Of a DNA stretch of 64,000 nucleotides, positions 51,796 to 61,484 are shown piece by piece; the stretch's first letter is position 1; each line of letters begins with the position of its first letter. This stretch comes from Chryseobacterium sp. YIM B08800 (GTDB lineage Bacteria; Bacteroidota; Bacteroidia; Flavobacteriales; Weeksellaceae). The notes under the pieces were generated by a model that saw only the letters and a program-made list of their open reading frames with translations, did not search any database and was not told where the DNA came from. The position numbers were made by a program, and so were the translations under genes. The stretch is from NCBI RefSeq assembly GCF_026163565.1, contig NZ_JAPDKN010000030.1, positions 30,168 through 94,167 of the forward strand, given 5' to 3'.

Positions 51796-53355
51796 ATGAT
51801 GAAAAGAAAGTTATTTTTTGTTTTTTTATTTTCTAATCTTGTGATTTTATGCGGTGCGCAAGAAGTAAAGTCTTATGCGGTTTTCTTAGATTCTGCGAAT
51901 AGCATCAAGTATAAAAATGCAGAAAAAGCAACACAGTACATTTTAAAAGCTAAAAAAATCGTTTCTGATGAAAGTCTGGGAGATTTTTATCTTAAGACTA
52001 TTCAATTTTATATCGATATCAATCATTTTGATGAAGCATTAGAATATTGTACCCAAGCCCATGATATATTTACCGAAAAAAAAGATTTTGAAAAACTAGC
52101 AAAAGTGAATAGCTTTTTTGCATTTATTTATGCTCAGCTCAATGATCCTCAAAGAGCGATAAAGTATTATAAAATATCCTTAGGCTTTTACGAAAAGAAA
52201 AATGATAAAGCCGGAATGATTAAAGGTTTAAATAACTTAGGCAATGCTTATTTTGCATTAGCTAAATACGATTCATCTCAGTATTACTTCCAGAAAAGTC
52301 AGGCTATTTTTAAAAATTATGAAGCGCCAACTTTAAAAGCTTTTGTAATGTCGAATCTTGGTAAGCTTTTCTATAATAAAAAAGAATATTCTCAGGCAGA
52401 AAATTATTTACTGGAGGCAAAGAATATTTTAGAGCAAAATAAGATAAGCGATCCTGAAGCAAATTACAATGCCAATTATAATCTTGCGAGTTTTTATATT
52501 AAACAAAATAATCCTTCGAAAGCATTATCGTATGCAATAAAGACAGGTGATTTTATTCAAAAAAGTTCTGTAGACTTTAGTAATATAAGATATTTAGATA
52601 ATTTGTATAATGCCTATCTTCTAAATAATGATTATAAAAATGCAGCAAATACTTTTAAAAAGTATGACTCTATAAGAGATATGATGAATATTGAAGAGAA
52701 AGCTGTAAATGTAGAGCGCATAAAAGCCCAGCATGAATATGAATTGAAACAAAAGCTTAATAGTCTTAAGCAAGAGAAAAGAAATTTAGTATATATTATT
52801 ATATTGGTAGCTTTTCTACTGATTGTTGTTATCTGCATTTTGTATACAATAAACTACAGGAATAAAACTGAAGCACTGAATCTTGAGAAAAAGCTGATTG
52901 AAGCCAGAGAAAAAGAGCTGCAGTTTGATAACCATATGAAAGAAAAGCTCTTGGTGTATCAGTCGATGGAACAGCAAAAAGTAGATTCTATTTTTAAATC
53001 TATTCTGGAAAAAGTAAATGCATTGAAAACAAAATATCAGCATGCAGAAGAAATTTCAGAGATTATTAATGAAATTAAAATAAGTGTAAAGCCAAATACT
53101 TGGGAAGATTTTGAATATCACTTCTTACAAATTCATGAATCTTTTTATAAAAATTTAGAACTAAAACATCCAAGTCTTACCAATTATGATAAAAGATTGG
53201 CGGCGATGCTAAAGCTTCGATTATCAACTAAAGAAATTTCAAATTTGTTGAATGTAACTCCTAAGACTATAGAAAATTCGCGTACAAGACTTCGCAAGAA
53301 ATTGGAATTAACCAACACAAAAGAAGACTTGTCTAAGTATCTTGATGATTTTTAA
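51796..53355 (+). CDS. TPR and LuxR-type HTH membrane regulator
   Basis: 519 aa. Signal peptide (MMKRKLFFVFLFSNLVILCGAQ), tetratricopeptide repeats (about 60-290, e.g. IKGLNNLGNAYFALAKYDSSQYYFQKS), a transmembrane segment (LVYIIILVAFLLIVVICILYT, about 330-350), a coiled coil, and a cytosolic LuxR-like HTH (LTNYDKRLAAMLKLRLSTKEISNLLNVTPKTIENSRTRLRKKLEL). This plan is known for Bacteroidota single-protein sensors; the ligand is unknown. ATG 51799 is an alternative start. Target genes may be the T9SS gene that follows. Confidence 0.88.
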   Translation: MMKRKLFFVFLFSNLVILCGAQEVKSYAVFLDSANSIKYKNAEKATQYILKAKKIVSDESLGDFYLKTIQFYIDINHFDEALEYCTQAHDIFTEKKDFEKLAKVNSFFAFIYAQLNDPQRAIKYYKISLGFYEKKNDKAGMIKGLNNLGNAYFALAKYDSSQYYFQKSQAIFKNYEAPTLKAFVMSNLGKLFYNKKEYSQAENYLLEAKNILEQNKISDPEANYNANYNLASFYIKQNNPSKALSYAIKTGDFIQKSSVDFSNIRYLDNLYNAYLLNNDYKNAANTFKKYDSIRDMMNIEEKAVNVERIKAQHEYELKQKLNSLKQEKRNLVYIIILVAFLLIVVICILYTINYRNKTEALNLEKKLIEAREKELQFDNHMKEKLLVYQSMEQQKVDSIFKSILEKVNALKTKYQHAEEISEIINEIKISVKPNTWEDFEYHFLQIHESFYKNLELKHPSLTNYDKRLAAMLKLRLSTKEISNLLNVTPKTIENSRTRLRKKLELTNTKEDLSKYLDDF

Positions 53356-53502
53356 AATATTGTTATTCAGTTATTTATTTTTAAGTGTGTGGTCTGTGTG
53401 TGTGAAATTTTATAGCTATAGGTGGTAACTATGTAACATTTTTTTATTGTACTCTCAAAATACTTTATTCCTTTGTTCAATACAAGAAAATAATAGAGAG
53501 AT

Positions 53503-55134
53503 ATGAAAAAATTAATTACATTATTATTTACGGGGTTCATGATTTCTGCAACATCTGCACAATGGAATCCTAATACAGATCAAAATTTATCTGTTGTTAA
53601 TTATGAAAATGCATCTTCATTTGCGTCTACTACTAATGATGGGAAAACTTATATTGCTTTTTGGAAAAAAGTTGCCGCTCCTACAAATTTTGAATTATGG
53701 CTACAGATATTAGATCAGAATGGCGATAAACTATTGGGAACTGATGGTATAATGCTTAGCAACCAGATCCCGATGGGAACTTACACAGTAGTAGAAAACA
53801 CAGCAGTTGATTCCTCTAATAACCTTTATATTGGAGTAACAGGTACAGGGACAGGAACTCCTTTGAGAATTTTTAAAATAAGCCCACAAGGTACATCATT
53901 ATGGCCTAACGGAATTAATGCAGGTGAAGGATACTCTCCAGAAATTCTTCCTTTATCAAATGGTGATATTGTCGTAGGAAACCTGGCAACAACGCAAGTG
54001 CAAATGAGAGTACAGAGATATAACGGATCTGGACAGCCAGTATGGGCAAATCCTATCAGTATTGCATCTGATGATCCAACAAAGACAACTGCACCTGCAG
54101 ATTTTTTTGAATTACCAAATAATGAGATAGCTCTTTTGTTTCATAAAAAAGTATCATCAGGAACAACAAGTTACCTGTTTGCCCAAAAAATAGATTTTAA
54201 CGGGAATATTTTATGGTCTGATGGTCCAATACAAGTAAGTACAAAATCACTAGGATACAATGTTAAATATTCAGGAGTTGTAGATGGGGATGTAGTATAT
54301 TTTGGATATAGCACCGGACAGAATAACAGATTTGACTCTTATTTGCAAAGAATCAATTTTGCAGATGGTAATAAGCCTTGGGGTGTTGATGGGGTAGATT
54401 TTGATATCAACCAAACCAATTTTGAAAAGAACATGAGAATAGCTTTTTCATCTGGTTCTCCTTATATTTGGGCTGTATGTAACTATACAACGACTTCACA
54501 AGGAATGGGCGGTGAATATGTTCAAAAATTTGATAAGAACACAGGGAGCAGACTTTTTACAGATAATGCTAAACAGGTTTTCCCTATCACAGCTGAATTC
54601 ATGACGCACAGTGGTGACTTACATTTATCAGATGGGAAACCTTATTTTGTAGTTGAAAAAAGAATTAATACTGCATTATTACCCACTTCTTTAAATGCTG
54701 TTTTACTTACTGATAGCGGAGATTTTGCATGGACTCAGCAGTATATTCCTATGGCGACTTTCAATGCAAGTAAATCTTTTCTTACTGTTTTAAAACCGAT
54801 TAATAATCAAGCAGTAATTGTATTTAATGAGAAAAAAACGGCTGATGCAGTTCCTGCTGTTTATGCACAAAACTTAGTTCTTCCTGCAGCATCATTGGGT
54901 ACGAGAGATATTGTAAAATCACAATCAATAAAATTATATCCAAATCCTGCTACAGATGTTATCCATTTAGATGGTGCAGATAATTCTAATTTTGTTATTT
55001 ACAATGCTGTAGGACAATTGGTGAAATCTGGAGAAATTAAAAAAGGAGAAATTGCAGTACAAGAGCTTGTAAAAGGACAATATATATTGAAATTAAAAGG
55101 CGAGGATAAAGCAATAAAATTCATCAAGAAATAA
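53503..55134 (+). CDS. Secreted protein with T9SS type A sorting domain
   Basis: 543 aa. Signal peptide (MKKLITLLFTGFMISATSAQ), a beta-propeller-like body with repeated WxxGI, FDKNTGSRLF-type and QRINFADGNKPW segments, and a C-terminal T9SS domain (SIKLYPNPATDVIHLDGADNSNFVIYNAVGQLV...GQYILKLKGEDKAIKFIKK). Surface-exposed or secreted; function unknown. Its promoter region is 148 bp; a terminator follows at 55247. Confidence 0.9.
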   Translation: MKKLITLLFTGFMISATSAQWNPNTDQNLSVVNYENASSFASTTNDGKTYIAFWKKVAAPTNFELWLQILDQNGDKLLGTDGIMLSNQIPMGTYTVVENTAVDSSNNLYIGVTGTGTGTPLRIFKISPQGTSLWPNGINAGEGYSPEILPLSNGDIVVGNLATTQVQMRVQRYNGSGQPVWANPISIASDDPTKTTAPADFFELPNNEIALLFHKKVSSGTTSYLFAQKIDFNGNILWSDGPIQVSTKSLGYNVKYSGVVDGDVVYFGYSTGQNNRFDSYLQRINFADGNKPWGVDGVDFDINQTNFEKNMRIAFSSGSPYIWAVCNYTTTSQGMGGEYVQKFDKNTGSRLFTDNAKQVFPITAEFMTHSGDLHLSDGKPYFVVEKRINTALLPTSLNAVLLTDSGDFAWTQQYIPMATFNASKSFLTVLKPINNQAVIVFNEKKTADAVPAVYAQNLVLPAASLGTRDIVKSQSIKLYPNPATDVIHLDGADNSNFVIYNAVGQLVKSGEIKKGEIAVQELVKGQYILKLKGEDKAIKFIKK

Positions 55135-55246
55135 TTGAAATTAGATAATATTGGTAACTGTATAATTATTAATAATTTACATGTTTAATAACAGGATGAT
55201 TTCAATCTGTTATTGAAAATTAAAATTTACGATACCATATTCCATT

Positions 55247-55275
55247 AGACCTAAAGAAATTTAGGTCTTTTTTAT
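55247..55275 (+). terminator. Terminator of the T9SS gene
   Basis: AGACCTAAA-GAAA-TTTAGGTCT hairpin with a T6 tail. Confidence 0.85.
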
Positions 55276-55580
55276 GTGAATTTCTTTGCTTTTTATAACT
55301 TAAAAAAAAGATCTTTATTCTAATTAGTTTTTTCTAAATTCTTTATTTAAAAATTATACTTTTTCTGCTATTTACACTCTCAAATTCAGTTTTAATTGTT
55401 AATGATGCTTCTTTTTGAAGCGTACTCTCTGTAAAATAGAATTTTAGAATGTGTTTTTTTAAAAGAGATCAGTATTTTCATGAAAAGATTTGTGAAAAAT
55501 AGTTAAAATTTAAAACTTAATATTATTTGCTTGTTTTTTAATTATTTTTTATTTTTCTCAAGTCTTTTTCTTGAAAATAC

Positions 55581-55821
55581 TTTTGTAATCGATTGTTCAC
55601 GGTATATTTGAAAATCATAATTATGAGAGAAATAAGGATTTAAAAAGTTTCAAATCATAAAATTTTCATAAAAGTTACAGAAAATTAGGGGTTATATTTT
55701 GAATTTTAAAAAAAAATCGTAATTTTACAGTGCCTTGAATGAGGGAACAAGTCAAGGTAATAAATTTTTTTTCATCATTTGTGTTTTTAGAATCGTATCG
55801 CCTGATACGATTCTTTTTTTT
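55581..55821 (+). ncRNA. Candidate small RNA with promoter and terminator
   Basis: Promoter TTTTG (55581-55585), 17 nt, TATATTTG (55603-55610), start about 55617. A strong terminator follows: AGAATCGTATC-GCCT-GATACGATTCT (55789-55814) and T8. About 205 nt with no plausible coding sequence; it includes CCTTG...CAAGG (55733-55757). An internal second start near 55733 is possible (TTTTG, 18 nt, TAATTTTA at 55720). Not matched to a family I know. The terminator also lies against the end of the minus-strand DUF3810 gene. The remaining gap from 55276 shows nothing else. Confidence 0.35.
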
Positions 55822-56887
55822 ATGTAGTAAACATACTTTTGTAACGTACCAAAAGATCGATGAAATAAGAATAAGTAATAGCACCTTCTTGCTGATTGCT
55901 TTTAAGAAAAAGATTATTGGTAAACCCAAAAAATACATTCAGATATCCTTGATGTTCTGCTATAAATTTCTTTTCGTTCAACCGGTCTCGCTTCATTCCT
56001 TCAGAATAATTTTCTAAAGCGGTTTTTACAAACTCTTCATCTTCATCCACAATAGAATTCAATAAACTTTTTAAAGTAAAATACTCTGTACTGTATCTAA
56101 GTTCAGGATTTTTTGAATGTACACCAATCAGATAACCTATAAAATTTGCTTCCTGTTCTCTTGCAAATCCTAATTGATGAGAACTTTCATGAGAAAGTGT
56201 AAATGGGAGGTAAGAAGAGGGTAATTCAGCGTTAAATTGAGCTTCTGCAGTGAAAGGATTGTAATATCCTAAAATCCCTGTAAAACTCATTGTTTTTCCA
56301 AACAAACTGGATTTAAATGAATGGGTTGTAGTGCTTTCTTTTTGATTGATAAAACTTGGAAGGTTTTTTTGTTGATTTAAAATTTCCTGCTGAATTGCAC
56401 TTAAATCTTTAATAACAAAAACTCCGTTGTTATCTTCTTTAACGAGCTTTCTGGTTGCTTTCGATTTTTCAAGATATTCTAAAGCTAATGCTTTTCTTAC
56501 GTCCAGTGTAACGTCAGTTTTTGGAAGTTTTGTGATAATCGGGATCTGAAAATACAGCATTCCCCAAAATATCTGATAAGTGAAATAAGCGATATTTAAA
56601 ACAATTAATATTCTAAATAAGGCATTACTTCTAGTTTTCTTTTTAAAGAGTTTGATGATTAAATAAATCAATAAAATTCCCAATAAGATATACAGTAAAT
56701 CCCCAAATGAAAAAGGGATCCATGCGAATAACAATTGATGGATATTTTTCTGAAATTCAAATAACTTTTCAAAAAATAAAACGGCAAATTTTAGTTTTGA
56801 AAAAGTATAGAACAAAAGAAATTGGGCAAGTAAAATACCCGCCCAAAATCTCTTTTTTTTATATGTTTTTGTAGTATTAATGCGCAC
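55820..56887 (-). CDS. DUF3810 family membrane protein with HExxH motif
   Basis: 355 aa. Two or three N-terminal membrane segments ([68 protein letters not shown]), then a soluble part with a zinc-protease-like [24 protein letters not shown]3810 proteins resemble metallopeptidases; activity unproven. Its start overlaps the MFS gene by 11 nt. Confidence 0.85.
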   Translation of the reverse strand: MRINTTKTYKKKRFWAGILLAQFLLFYTFSKLKFAVLFFEKLFEFQKNIHQLLFAWIPFSFGDLLYILLGILLIYLIIKLFKKKTRSNALFRILIVLNIAYFTYQIFWGMLYFQIPIITKLPKTDVTLDVRKALALEYLEKSKATRKLVKEDNNGVFVIKDLSAIQQEILNQQKNLPSFINQKESTTTHSFKSSLFGKTMSFTGILGYYNPFTAEAQFNAELPSSYLPFTLSHESSHQLGFAREQEANFIGYLIGVHSKNPELRYSTEYFTLKSLLNSIVDEDEEFVKTALENYSEGMKRDRLNEKKFIAEHQGYLNVFFGFTNNLFLKSNQQEGAITYSYFIDLLVRYKSMFTT

Positions 56888-58649
56888 CTTCAGATTCTAA
56901 AACGTCAACATCAATTCCTTGTTTGCTTAAGGTCTTCTTTGCAAGATAAGCAAATAGGGTAATATAAGCAAAGCAAAGTACCGGGATAATATACGAGCTG
57001 TGAATTCCGATAATATCAGAAAGTTTTCCTTGTAACGGAGGGATAATTCCACCTCCCAAAATCATCATTACCAAGAATGCAGATCCTTGAGCGGTATATT
57101 TTCCTAATCCTGTAATCGCTAAAGTAAAAATTGATGGCCACATAATGCTACATGCAAGACCTCCAGATAAGAAAGCGTAAATAGCAAAATTTCCGGTGGT
57201 CATTAAACCTACAATCATTGCAATAACTCCAAAAAGTCCGAAAATAATAAGTGTTAAAGCGGGTTTGTTTTTACTCACTAAGAATAAAATCACCTGAATA
57301 ACGATACAGATTGCGTAATAATATAAATGTGACATATCTTTTTGCGCAATTATATTAATTCCTATAATGACAAAAAATGCGACAAACGGAACAACAATTG
57401 TTGCAATCATCTGTTGCTGTTTATTCAAATTGAAAACACTGATGGCACCTGTCCATCTTCCAATCATTAAACTTCCCCAATACATCGAAATATAAGGCGC
57501 TAAATCTGAAGACTGATGTCCTCCGAATTCCGGTAAGCTTAAAAGTTCACCCAAATTACTTCCAATAGCAACTTCTACTCCTACATAAGCAAGAATAGCA
57601 AGCATCCCCAAAACAAGCTGTGGATATTTCATCGCTCCCCATCCTTCAGGATTTTTCTTAGAGCTTGTATTTGCATAAACAAGACAAAGAACTACCGCTA
57701 ACAAAGCACCGCCTAAATAGTACATTCTTGTTTTTTCCAGAGGATGTTTTACTTCCAGTAATTCTGCTTTTTTAGTGTCAATATTTTGTTGGATGTTTTC
57801 TATCGTAGCAGCATTGGTTTCAGATTTTTTGCTGTCTTGTAAAACGGTAATTTCTTTATTTAAGTCCTCAATTTTTATAGCTGCATCAGAATTATAACTA
57901 GCAAATACAGGAATGAAACAAAGGATAACCAAAACGGTCATTGCAATCAGATTTTTTCTTGCTTTTCCTGCTTTTTCCATAGGTTCTGTAGAAATTCCGG
58001 CAGGTAATTTTTTAGAAAAATGGAAAATTCCGGCAGCAATTAAAAATAATGCTCCAACAGCAGTATATAATAAAATTACTTTGTCTAAAGCCAAATGTTT
58101 GATCTGATCATCATCTACAGTTGCAGTAGTTCCGAAAAGAGCTAAACCAACGATGATTGGACCAATTGATGTACCAAAAGAGTTGACTCCACCTGCAAGA
58201 TTCTGTCGGCTTGTTCCTGTTTTAGGATCTCCTAGCAAAACAGCGAAAGGATTGGCTGCAGTTTGCTGGATAGAAAAACCAAGCGCTACAACGAATAATC
58301 CAATTAGCATTCCGTAGTAAACATTTGCTTTCACTGCAAGTATCATAATGGCTGCTCCAATTGCGGAAAGGAGAAGACCGTAAACAATACTTTTTTTGTA
58401 GCCCCATTTTCCAATAATGTCTATACCTTTGATTGTACTAAAGATGAAAAGCAATAATGCTCCCAAAAAGTATGCTGTATAGAATGCAAAGTCGATAAGC
58501 TGCGACTGGAACTGATCGAGTGAAAAATAATTTTTACAGAAAGGAATAAAAATGCTGTTTCCTGCTGCAATAAAACCCCAAAAGAAAAACACTAAAATCA
58601 GTGTATAAAGTGCGGGGTAATTAGTAGGTTGAGTAGTTGTTTTTGACAT
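56877..58649 (-). CDS. Sugar MFS transporter (FucP/GluP-like)
   Basis: 590 aa, fourteen or so membrane segments; FucP/glucose-galactose transporter features: [23 protein letters not shown] near the start and [23 protein letters not shown]. An extra hydrophilic insert of about 50 aa ([47 protein letters not shown], about 255-300) with coiled-coil character lies between the two halves and lengthens the protein beyond about 430-470. Likely proton- or sodium-coupled sugar uptake; which sugar is uncertain. Confidence 0.88.
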   Translation of the reverse strand: MSKTTTQPTNYPALYTLILVFFFWGFIAAGNSIFIPFCKNYFSLDQFQSQLIDFAFYTAYFLGALLLFIFSTIKGIDIIGKWGYKKSIVYGLLLSAIGAAIMILAVKANVYYGMLIGLFVVALGFSIQQTAANPFAVLLGDPKTGTSRQNLAGGVNSFGTSIGPIIVGLALFGTTATVDDDQIKHLALDKVILLYTAVGALFLIAAGIFHFSKKLPAGISTEPMEKAGKARKNLIAMTVLVILCFIPVFASYNSDAAIKIEDLNKEITVLQDSKKSETNAATIENIQQNIDTKKAELLEVKHPLEKTRMYYLGGALLAVVLCLVYANTSSKKNPEGWGAMKYPQLVLGMLAILAYVGVEVAIGSNLGELLSLPEFGGHQSSDLAPYISMYWGSLMIGRWTGAISVFNLNKQQQMIATIVVPFVAFFVIIGINIIAQKDMSHLYYYAICIVIQVILFLVSKNKPALTLIIFGLFGVIAMIVGLMTTGNFAIYAFLSGGLACSIMWPSIFTLAITGLGKYTAQGSAFLVMMILGGGIIPPLQGKLSDIIGIHSSYIIPVLCFAYITLFAYLAKKTLSKQGIDVDVLESEGAH

Positions 58650-58697
58650 ATTTGTTAAAAATAGATTCTTAATAACAAATATATATTTTTTATGTGA

Positions 58698-59423
58698 TTA
58701 ACTGTGTTCTGTTAAAGTTTTTTTTATTGTCTCAAAAGCAGACAGCTTTAAATCTTTTGGAGAATTGGTTGGCTCCAGAATATCGTTGAAAAATACTTTT
58801 ACTTTTCCGGGATATCCTTTAGAATTGTCAAATGGAAACATTTCCTTCAAACCTATAAAAGTAAAAACAGCAATAGGAGAGTGGTGTTTTGATGAAAGTG
58901 TAAAAGCTCCATCTTTAAATTCATCTAAAACAATTGAGGTATCATCTGGAACACCGCCTTCAGGAAAAATAACAATGCTGTTGCCTTCTTCCATTTTTTC
59001 GGCACATCTTCTGTAAACATCGGCGCGACTTCTGGCGCTGCTTCGGTCAACCATTACGCAGATTCTTTTATAAATAGTTCCAAAAATCGGAATTTTTTCC
59101 AATTCTTTTTTTCCAACATAACAAAGCTGATGATTGGGGAACAAAATGCAGGGAAGCATAATATCCATAATCGAAGTATGGTTTGAAATGATAACGTATT
59201 GTGTGTTTTTATCAATTTTTTTATCGGTAAGATTGATGAGTTCGTATCTTAAACCCATTCCGAAAAACATTCCGTAGCACCAAATTCTTATTAAAACATG
59301 GGCATATTTGAATGTGCTTTTCTTTAAAGACAGAATGTATACCGGTAATCCCAGAATAATAGTCAGAACAAATGCTAATATAATCAGCCAGAATCTCCAG
59401 AGGTAATTTAAAATTGTAGTCAC
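58698..59423 (-). CDS. plsC: 1-acyl-sn-glycerol-3-phosphate acyltransferase
   Basis: 241 aa. One N-terminal membrane helix and acyltransferase motifs HxxxxD (H82 to D87 in NHTSIMDIM) and FPEGGVPDD. Converts lysophosphatidate to phosphatidate in the inner membrane. Ends 49 nt from the MFS start and sits 3 nt after the GtrA stop, so it is the second gene of a minus-strand unit. Confidence 0.92.
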   Translation of the reverse strand: MTTILNYLWRFWLIILAFVLTIILGLPVYILSLKKSTFKYAHVLIRIWCYGMFFGMGLRYELINLTDKKIDKNTQYVIISNHTSIMDIMLPCILFPNHQLCYVGKKELEKIPIFGTIYKRICVMVDRSSARSRADVYRRCAEKMEEGNSIVIFPEGGVPDDTSIVLDEFKDGAFTLSSKHHSPIAVFTFIGLKEMFPFDNSKGYPGKVKVFFNDILEPTNSPKDLKLSAFETIKKTLTEHS

Positions 59424-59426
59424 AAA

Positions 59427-59885
59427 TCAACCGTTAAATATTACTTTTTTCTTCACAGAATAATTAAGAATAGAAACCAATAAAATAGCGGCAATCTTAC
59501 TAATCATTTCCGGACTCAAGGTATAAAAAATTAAATCAATATTATCTTTAAATATAAAACTATAAAAGATTTGGAAGAAACTTAAACTTAAAATGGTTGA
59601 AATAAAAGAAACTACCATAAAGTAGGCAAATTCTTTTCGTTTAGAATGTTTTCCTCGTTCAAAAACAAACCAGATGCTCAGGAAATAATTAAAAAGAATT
59701 CCGCAGCTTGTTGATAAAATATTACTTAACGGATAATGAATTCCGTGAAAATTTTGCTCCTGAGAAATAATTTGTGGAAGATAGGTACTGAAGACTTTGA
59801 AACTGCCGATCTCCACAATCGCACTGAGTCCGCCTGCAATGATAAATAATAATACTTGTTTGTGGCGTAGTAGTAATGCTCTCAT
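59427..59885 (-). CDS. GtrA family membrane protein
   Basis: 152 aa with four membrane segments (VLLFIIAGGLSAIVEIGSFKVF, LSNILSTSCGILFNYFLSIWFVF, FAYFMVVSFISTILSLSFFQIF, ISKIAAILLVSILNYSVKKKVIF) as in GtrA, thought to move undecaprenyl-linked sugars across the membrane. A separate glycosyltransferase partner is not adjacent. Probably transcribed with plsC. Confidence 0.9.
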   Translation of the reverse strand: MRALLLRHKQVLLFIIAGGLSAIVEIGSFKVFSTYLPQIISQEQNFHGIHYPLSNILSTSCGILFNYFLSIWFVFERGKHSKRKEFAYFMVVSFISTILSLSFFQIFYSFIFKDNIDLIFYTLSPEMISKIAAILLVSILNYSVKKKVIFNG

Positions 59886-60114
59886 CTATTTTAATAATAC
59901 GCAAATTTATAACTATATGTTAAACAGTGAAAAAAGTTGTTAATTTTTTTTTTCGTGTTAAAATAATTTCTAAATTTAATTTTCAGAACGAAAGAAACTG
60001 TACCTGATAAAAAATTCATTTTCAACTTTTTCTGTTGATGGTCTTTCTATCTTGTAATGCACGATGAGAAGTATCTGCACAAGTTTTACAAACCACATTA
60101 ACCTAAATATTTGT

Positions 60115-60378
60115 ATGAAATCTCAAAACAAATACAGAAAATTTCAGCTTCAGCAAAAAAATATTGAAGTTTTGGAAAAAGAAAATACCCGTTTCAAAAG
60201 GGTGTACTCAGAGTACGAAAATATGTCAAACGACCTTTGGAATCTTGAAAATTCTAATGGTGATCCTGTACCCGACGATTTTATCAACGCGATGGTAATG
60301 CAAGCAACCTATCTTGAAGAAGAGATAGAAGACTGGCTAATACAGTATAACCAAAATAAAAGCGAAATTAAAAACTGA
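60115..60378 (+). CDS. Small helical protein of unknown function
   Basis: 87 aa from ATG 60115 (MKSQNKYRKFQLQQKNIEVLEKENTRFKRVYSEYENMSNDLWNLENSNGDPVPDDFINAMVMQATYLEEEIEDWLI). Coiled-coil-like, acidic C-terminus, cytosolic. The upstream in-frame ATG at 60064 is less likely. Conserved-looking but not recognised. Confidence 0.7.
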   Translation: MKSQNKYRKFQLQQKNIEVLEKENTRFKRVYSEYENMSNDLWNLENSNGDPVPDDFINAMVMQATYLEEEIEDWLIQYNQNKSEIKN

Positions 60379-60465
60379 ACTTAATCATAAATGAGAGTAT
60401 CTTGTGTCTGTTTTTGAGGTCTAATTGAAGATAAATTCATAATTTAGCCCCTTAAAATTAGAAAT

Positions 60466-61317
60466 ATGGTTGCTATTGTTGATAGTGGTTCTACTAAATC
60501 TGACTGGGTAATCTTGGATGACTTCAAAAATGTTTTCTTAAAGACCGAAACTATTGGTTTCAACCCCAATTTTATCAGCAAAGAGCTTATTGTACCGGAA
60601 ATTGAAAAAAATAACAGTTTATTATCTGTAAAAAATTCAATTACCAAAATCTTTTTCTACGGTTCTGGTTGTGGCGTTAGAAAAAATTGCGAAACAATAG
60701 AAGAAGAAGTAGGAAAGGTTTTTACCAATGCAGAGATTATTGTAAAAGAAGATTTGTATGCAGCAGCTTATGCAGCGTATAACGGAAAACCAACAATTGT
60801 CTGTATTTTGGGAACGGGTTCAAACTCATGTTATTTTGACGGAGAAAATTTAAAGATAAAACTTCCTTCATTAGGTTATCTTATGGGTGACGAAGGAAGC
60901 GGAAGCGCCATCGGAAAACAGTTGGTGCGCAGATTCTTTATGCAGAAGCTTCCTCAGGATTTACATCTTGAGTTCAAAGAAATGTATGGATTAACGATTG
61001 ATGAAGCATTGAAAAACATGTATCATACAACCAGACCCAATGCATACTTAGCCAATTTCAATAAATTTGTGGTCGAAAGAAAAGATCATCCTTACTTTAA
61101 GGAAATGGTTTTGGAAGAGATGAAAAACTTTTTCGATTATCAGGTTCTTCCGTATGAAGAATCTCAGGATGCCGAGATCAATTTTATCGGCTCTATTGCT
61201 TATTATTACGAAAATATTTTACGTTCTGCAGCGTCAGAACTCAATTTGAATGTGGGACACATTGTACAGAAGCCAATCGAAAGCTTGGTTGATTACCACA
61301 TTAAATATATTTTATAG
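60466..61317 (+). CDS. N-acetylglucosamine kinase-like BadF/BadG ATPase
   Basis: 283 aa, actin-like ATPase fold: phosphate 1 motif AIVDSGSTKSDWVILD, GSGCGVRK, CILGTGSNSCYFDG (phosphate 2), GYLMGDEGSGSAIGKQL and IGSIAYYYE (adenosine). Matches the eukaryotic-type N-acetylglucosamine kinase group of the BadF/BadG/BcrA/BcrD family, which phosphorylates N-acetylglucosamine in sugar recycling. Monocistronic by spacing. Confidence 0.88.
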   Translation: MVAIVDSGSTKSDWVILDDFKNVFLKTETIGFNPNFISKELIVPEIEKNNSLLSVKNSITKIFFYGSGCGVRKNCETIEEEVGKVFTNAEIIVKEDLYAAAYAAYNGKPTIVCILGTGSNSCYFDGENLKIKLPSLGYLMGDEGSGSAIGKQLVRRFFMQKLPQDLHLEFKEMYGLTIDEALKNMYHTTRPNAYLANFNKFVVERKDHPYFKEMVLEEMKNFFDYQVLPYEESQDAEINFIGSIAYYYENILRSAASELNLNVGHIVQKPIESLVDYHIKYIL

Positions 61318-61409
61318 TAGATAATAAGTTTAATAAAAAAAATAATATATAAATAAATGTCAAATTAAGTAATAAAATTTTAGCGGAGAAATCCAGTCTT
61401 GAATTTTTG

Positions 61410-61435
61410 GTTCTTTTGTTTTAAGACAAAAGAAC
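61410..61435. other. Hairpin before the malic enzyme gene
   Basis: GTTCTTTTG and CAAAAGAAC form a 9-bp perfect stem with an 8-nt loop, 49 nt before the ATG. No T run, so more like a leader structure than a terminator. Confidence 0.5.
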
Positions 61436-61484
61436 ATTTATAACTTCTAATTTGATACACATTAAATAAAAAACCGAAAATTAT

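Noticed and set aside
55739..56017. 92-aa open frame at 55739
   Set aside because: Runs through the terminator hairpin and antisense to the DUF3810 gene; hydrophobic noise from a T-rich stretch.
57880..58020. Coiled-coil insert in the MFS transporter as a fused second gene
   Set aside because: It lies between membrane halves in one frame and is only a loop extension.
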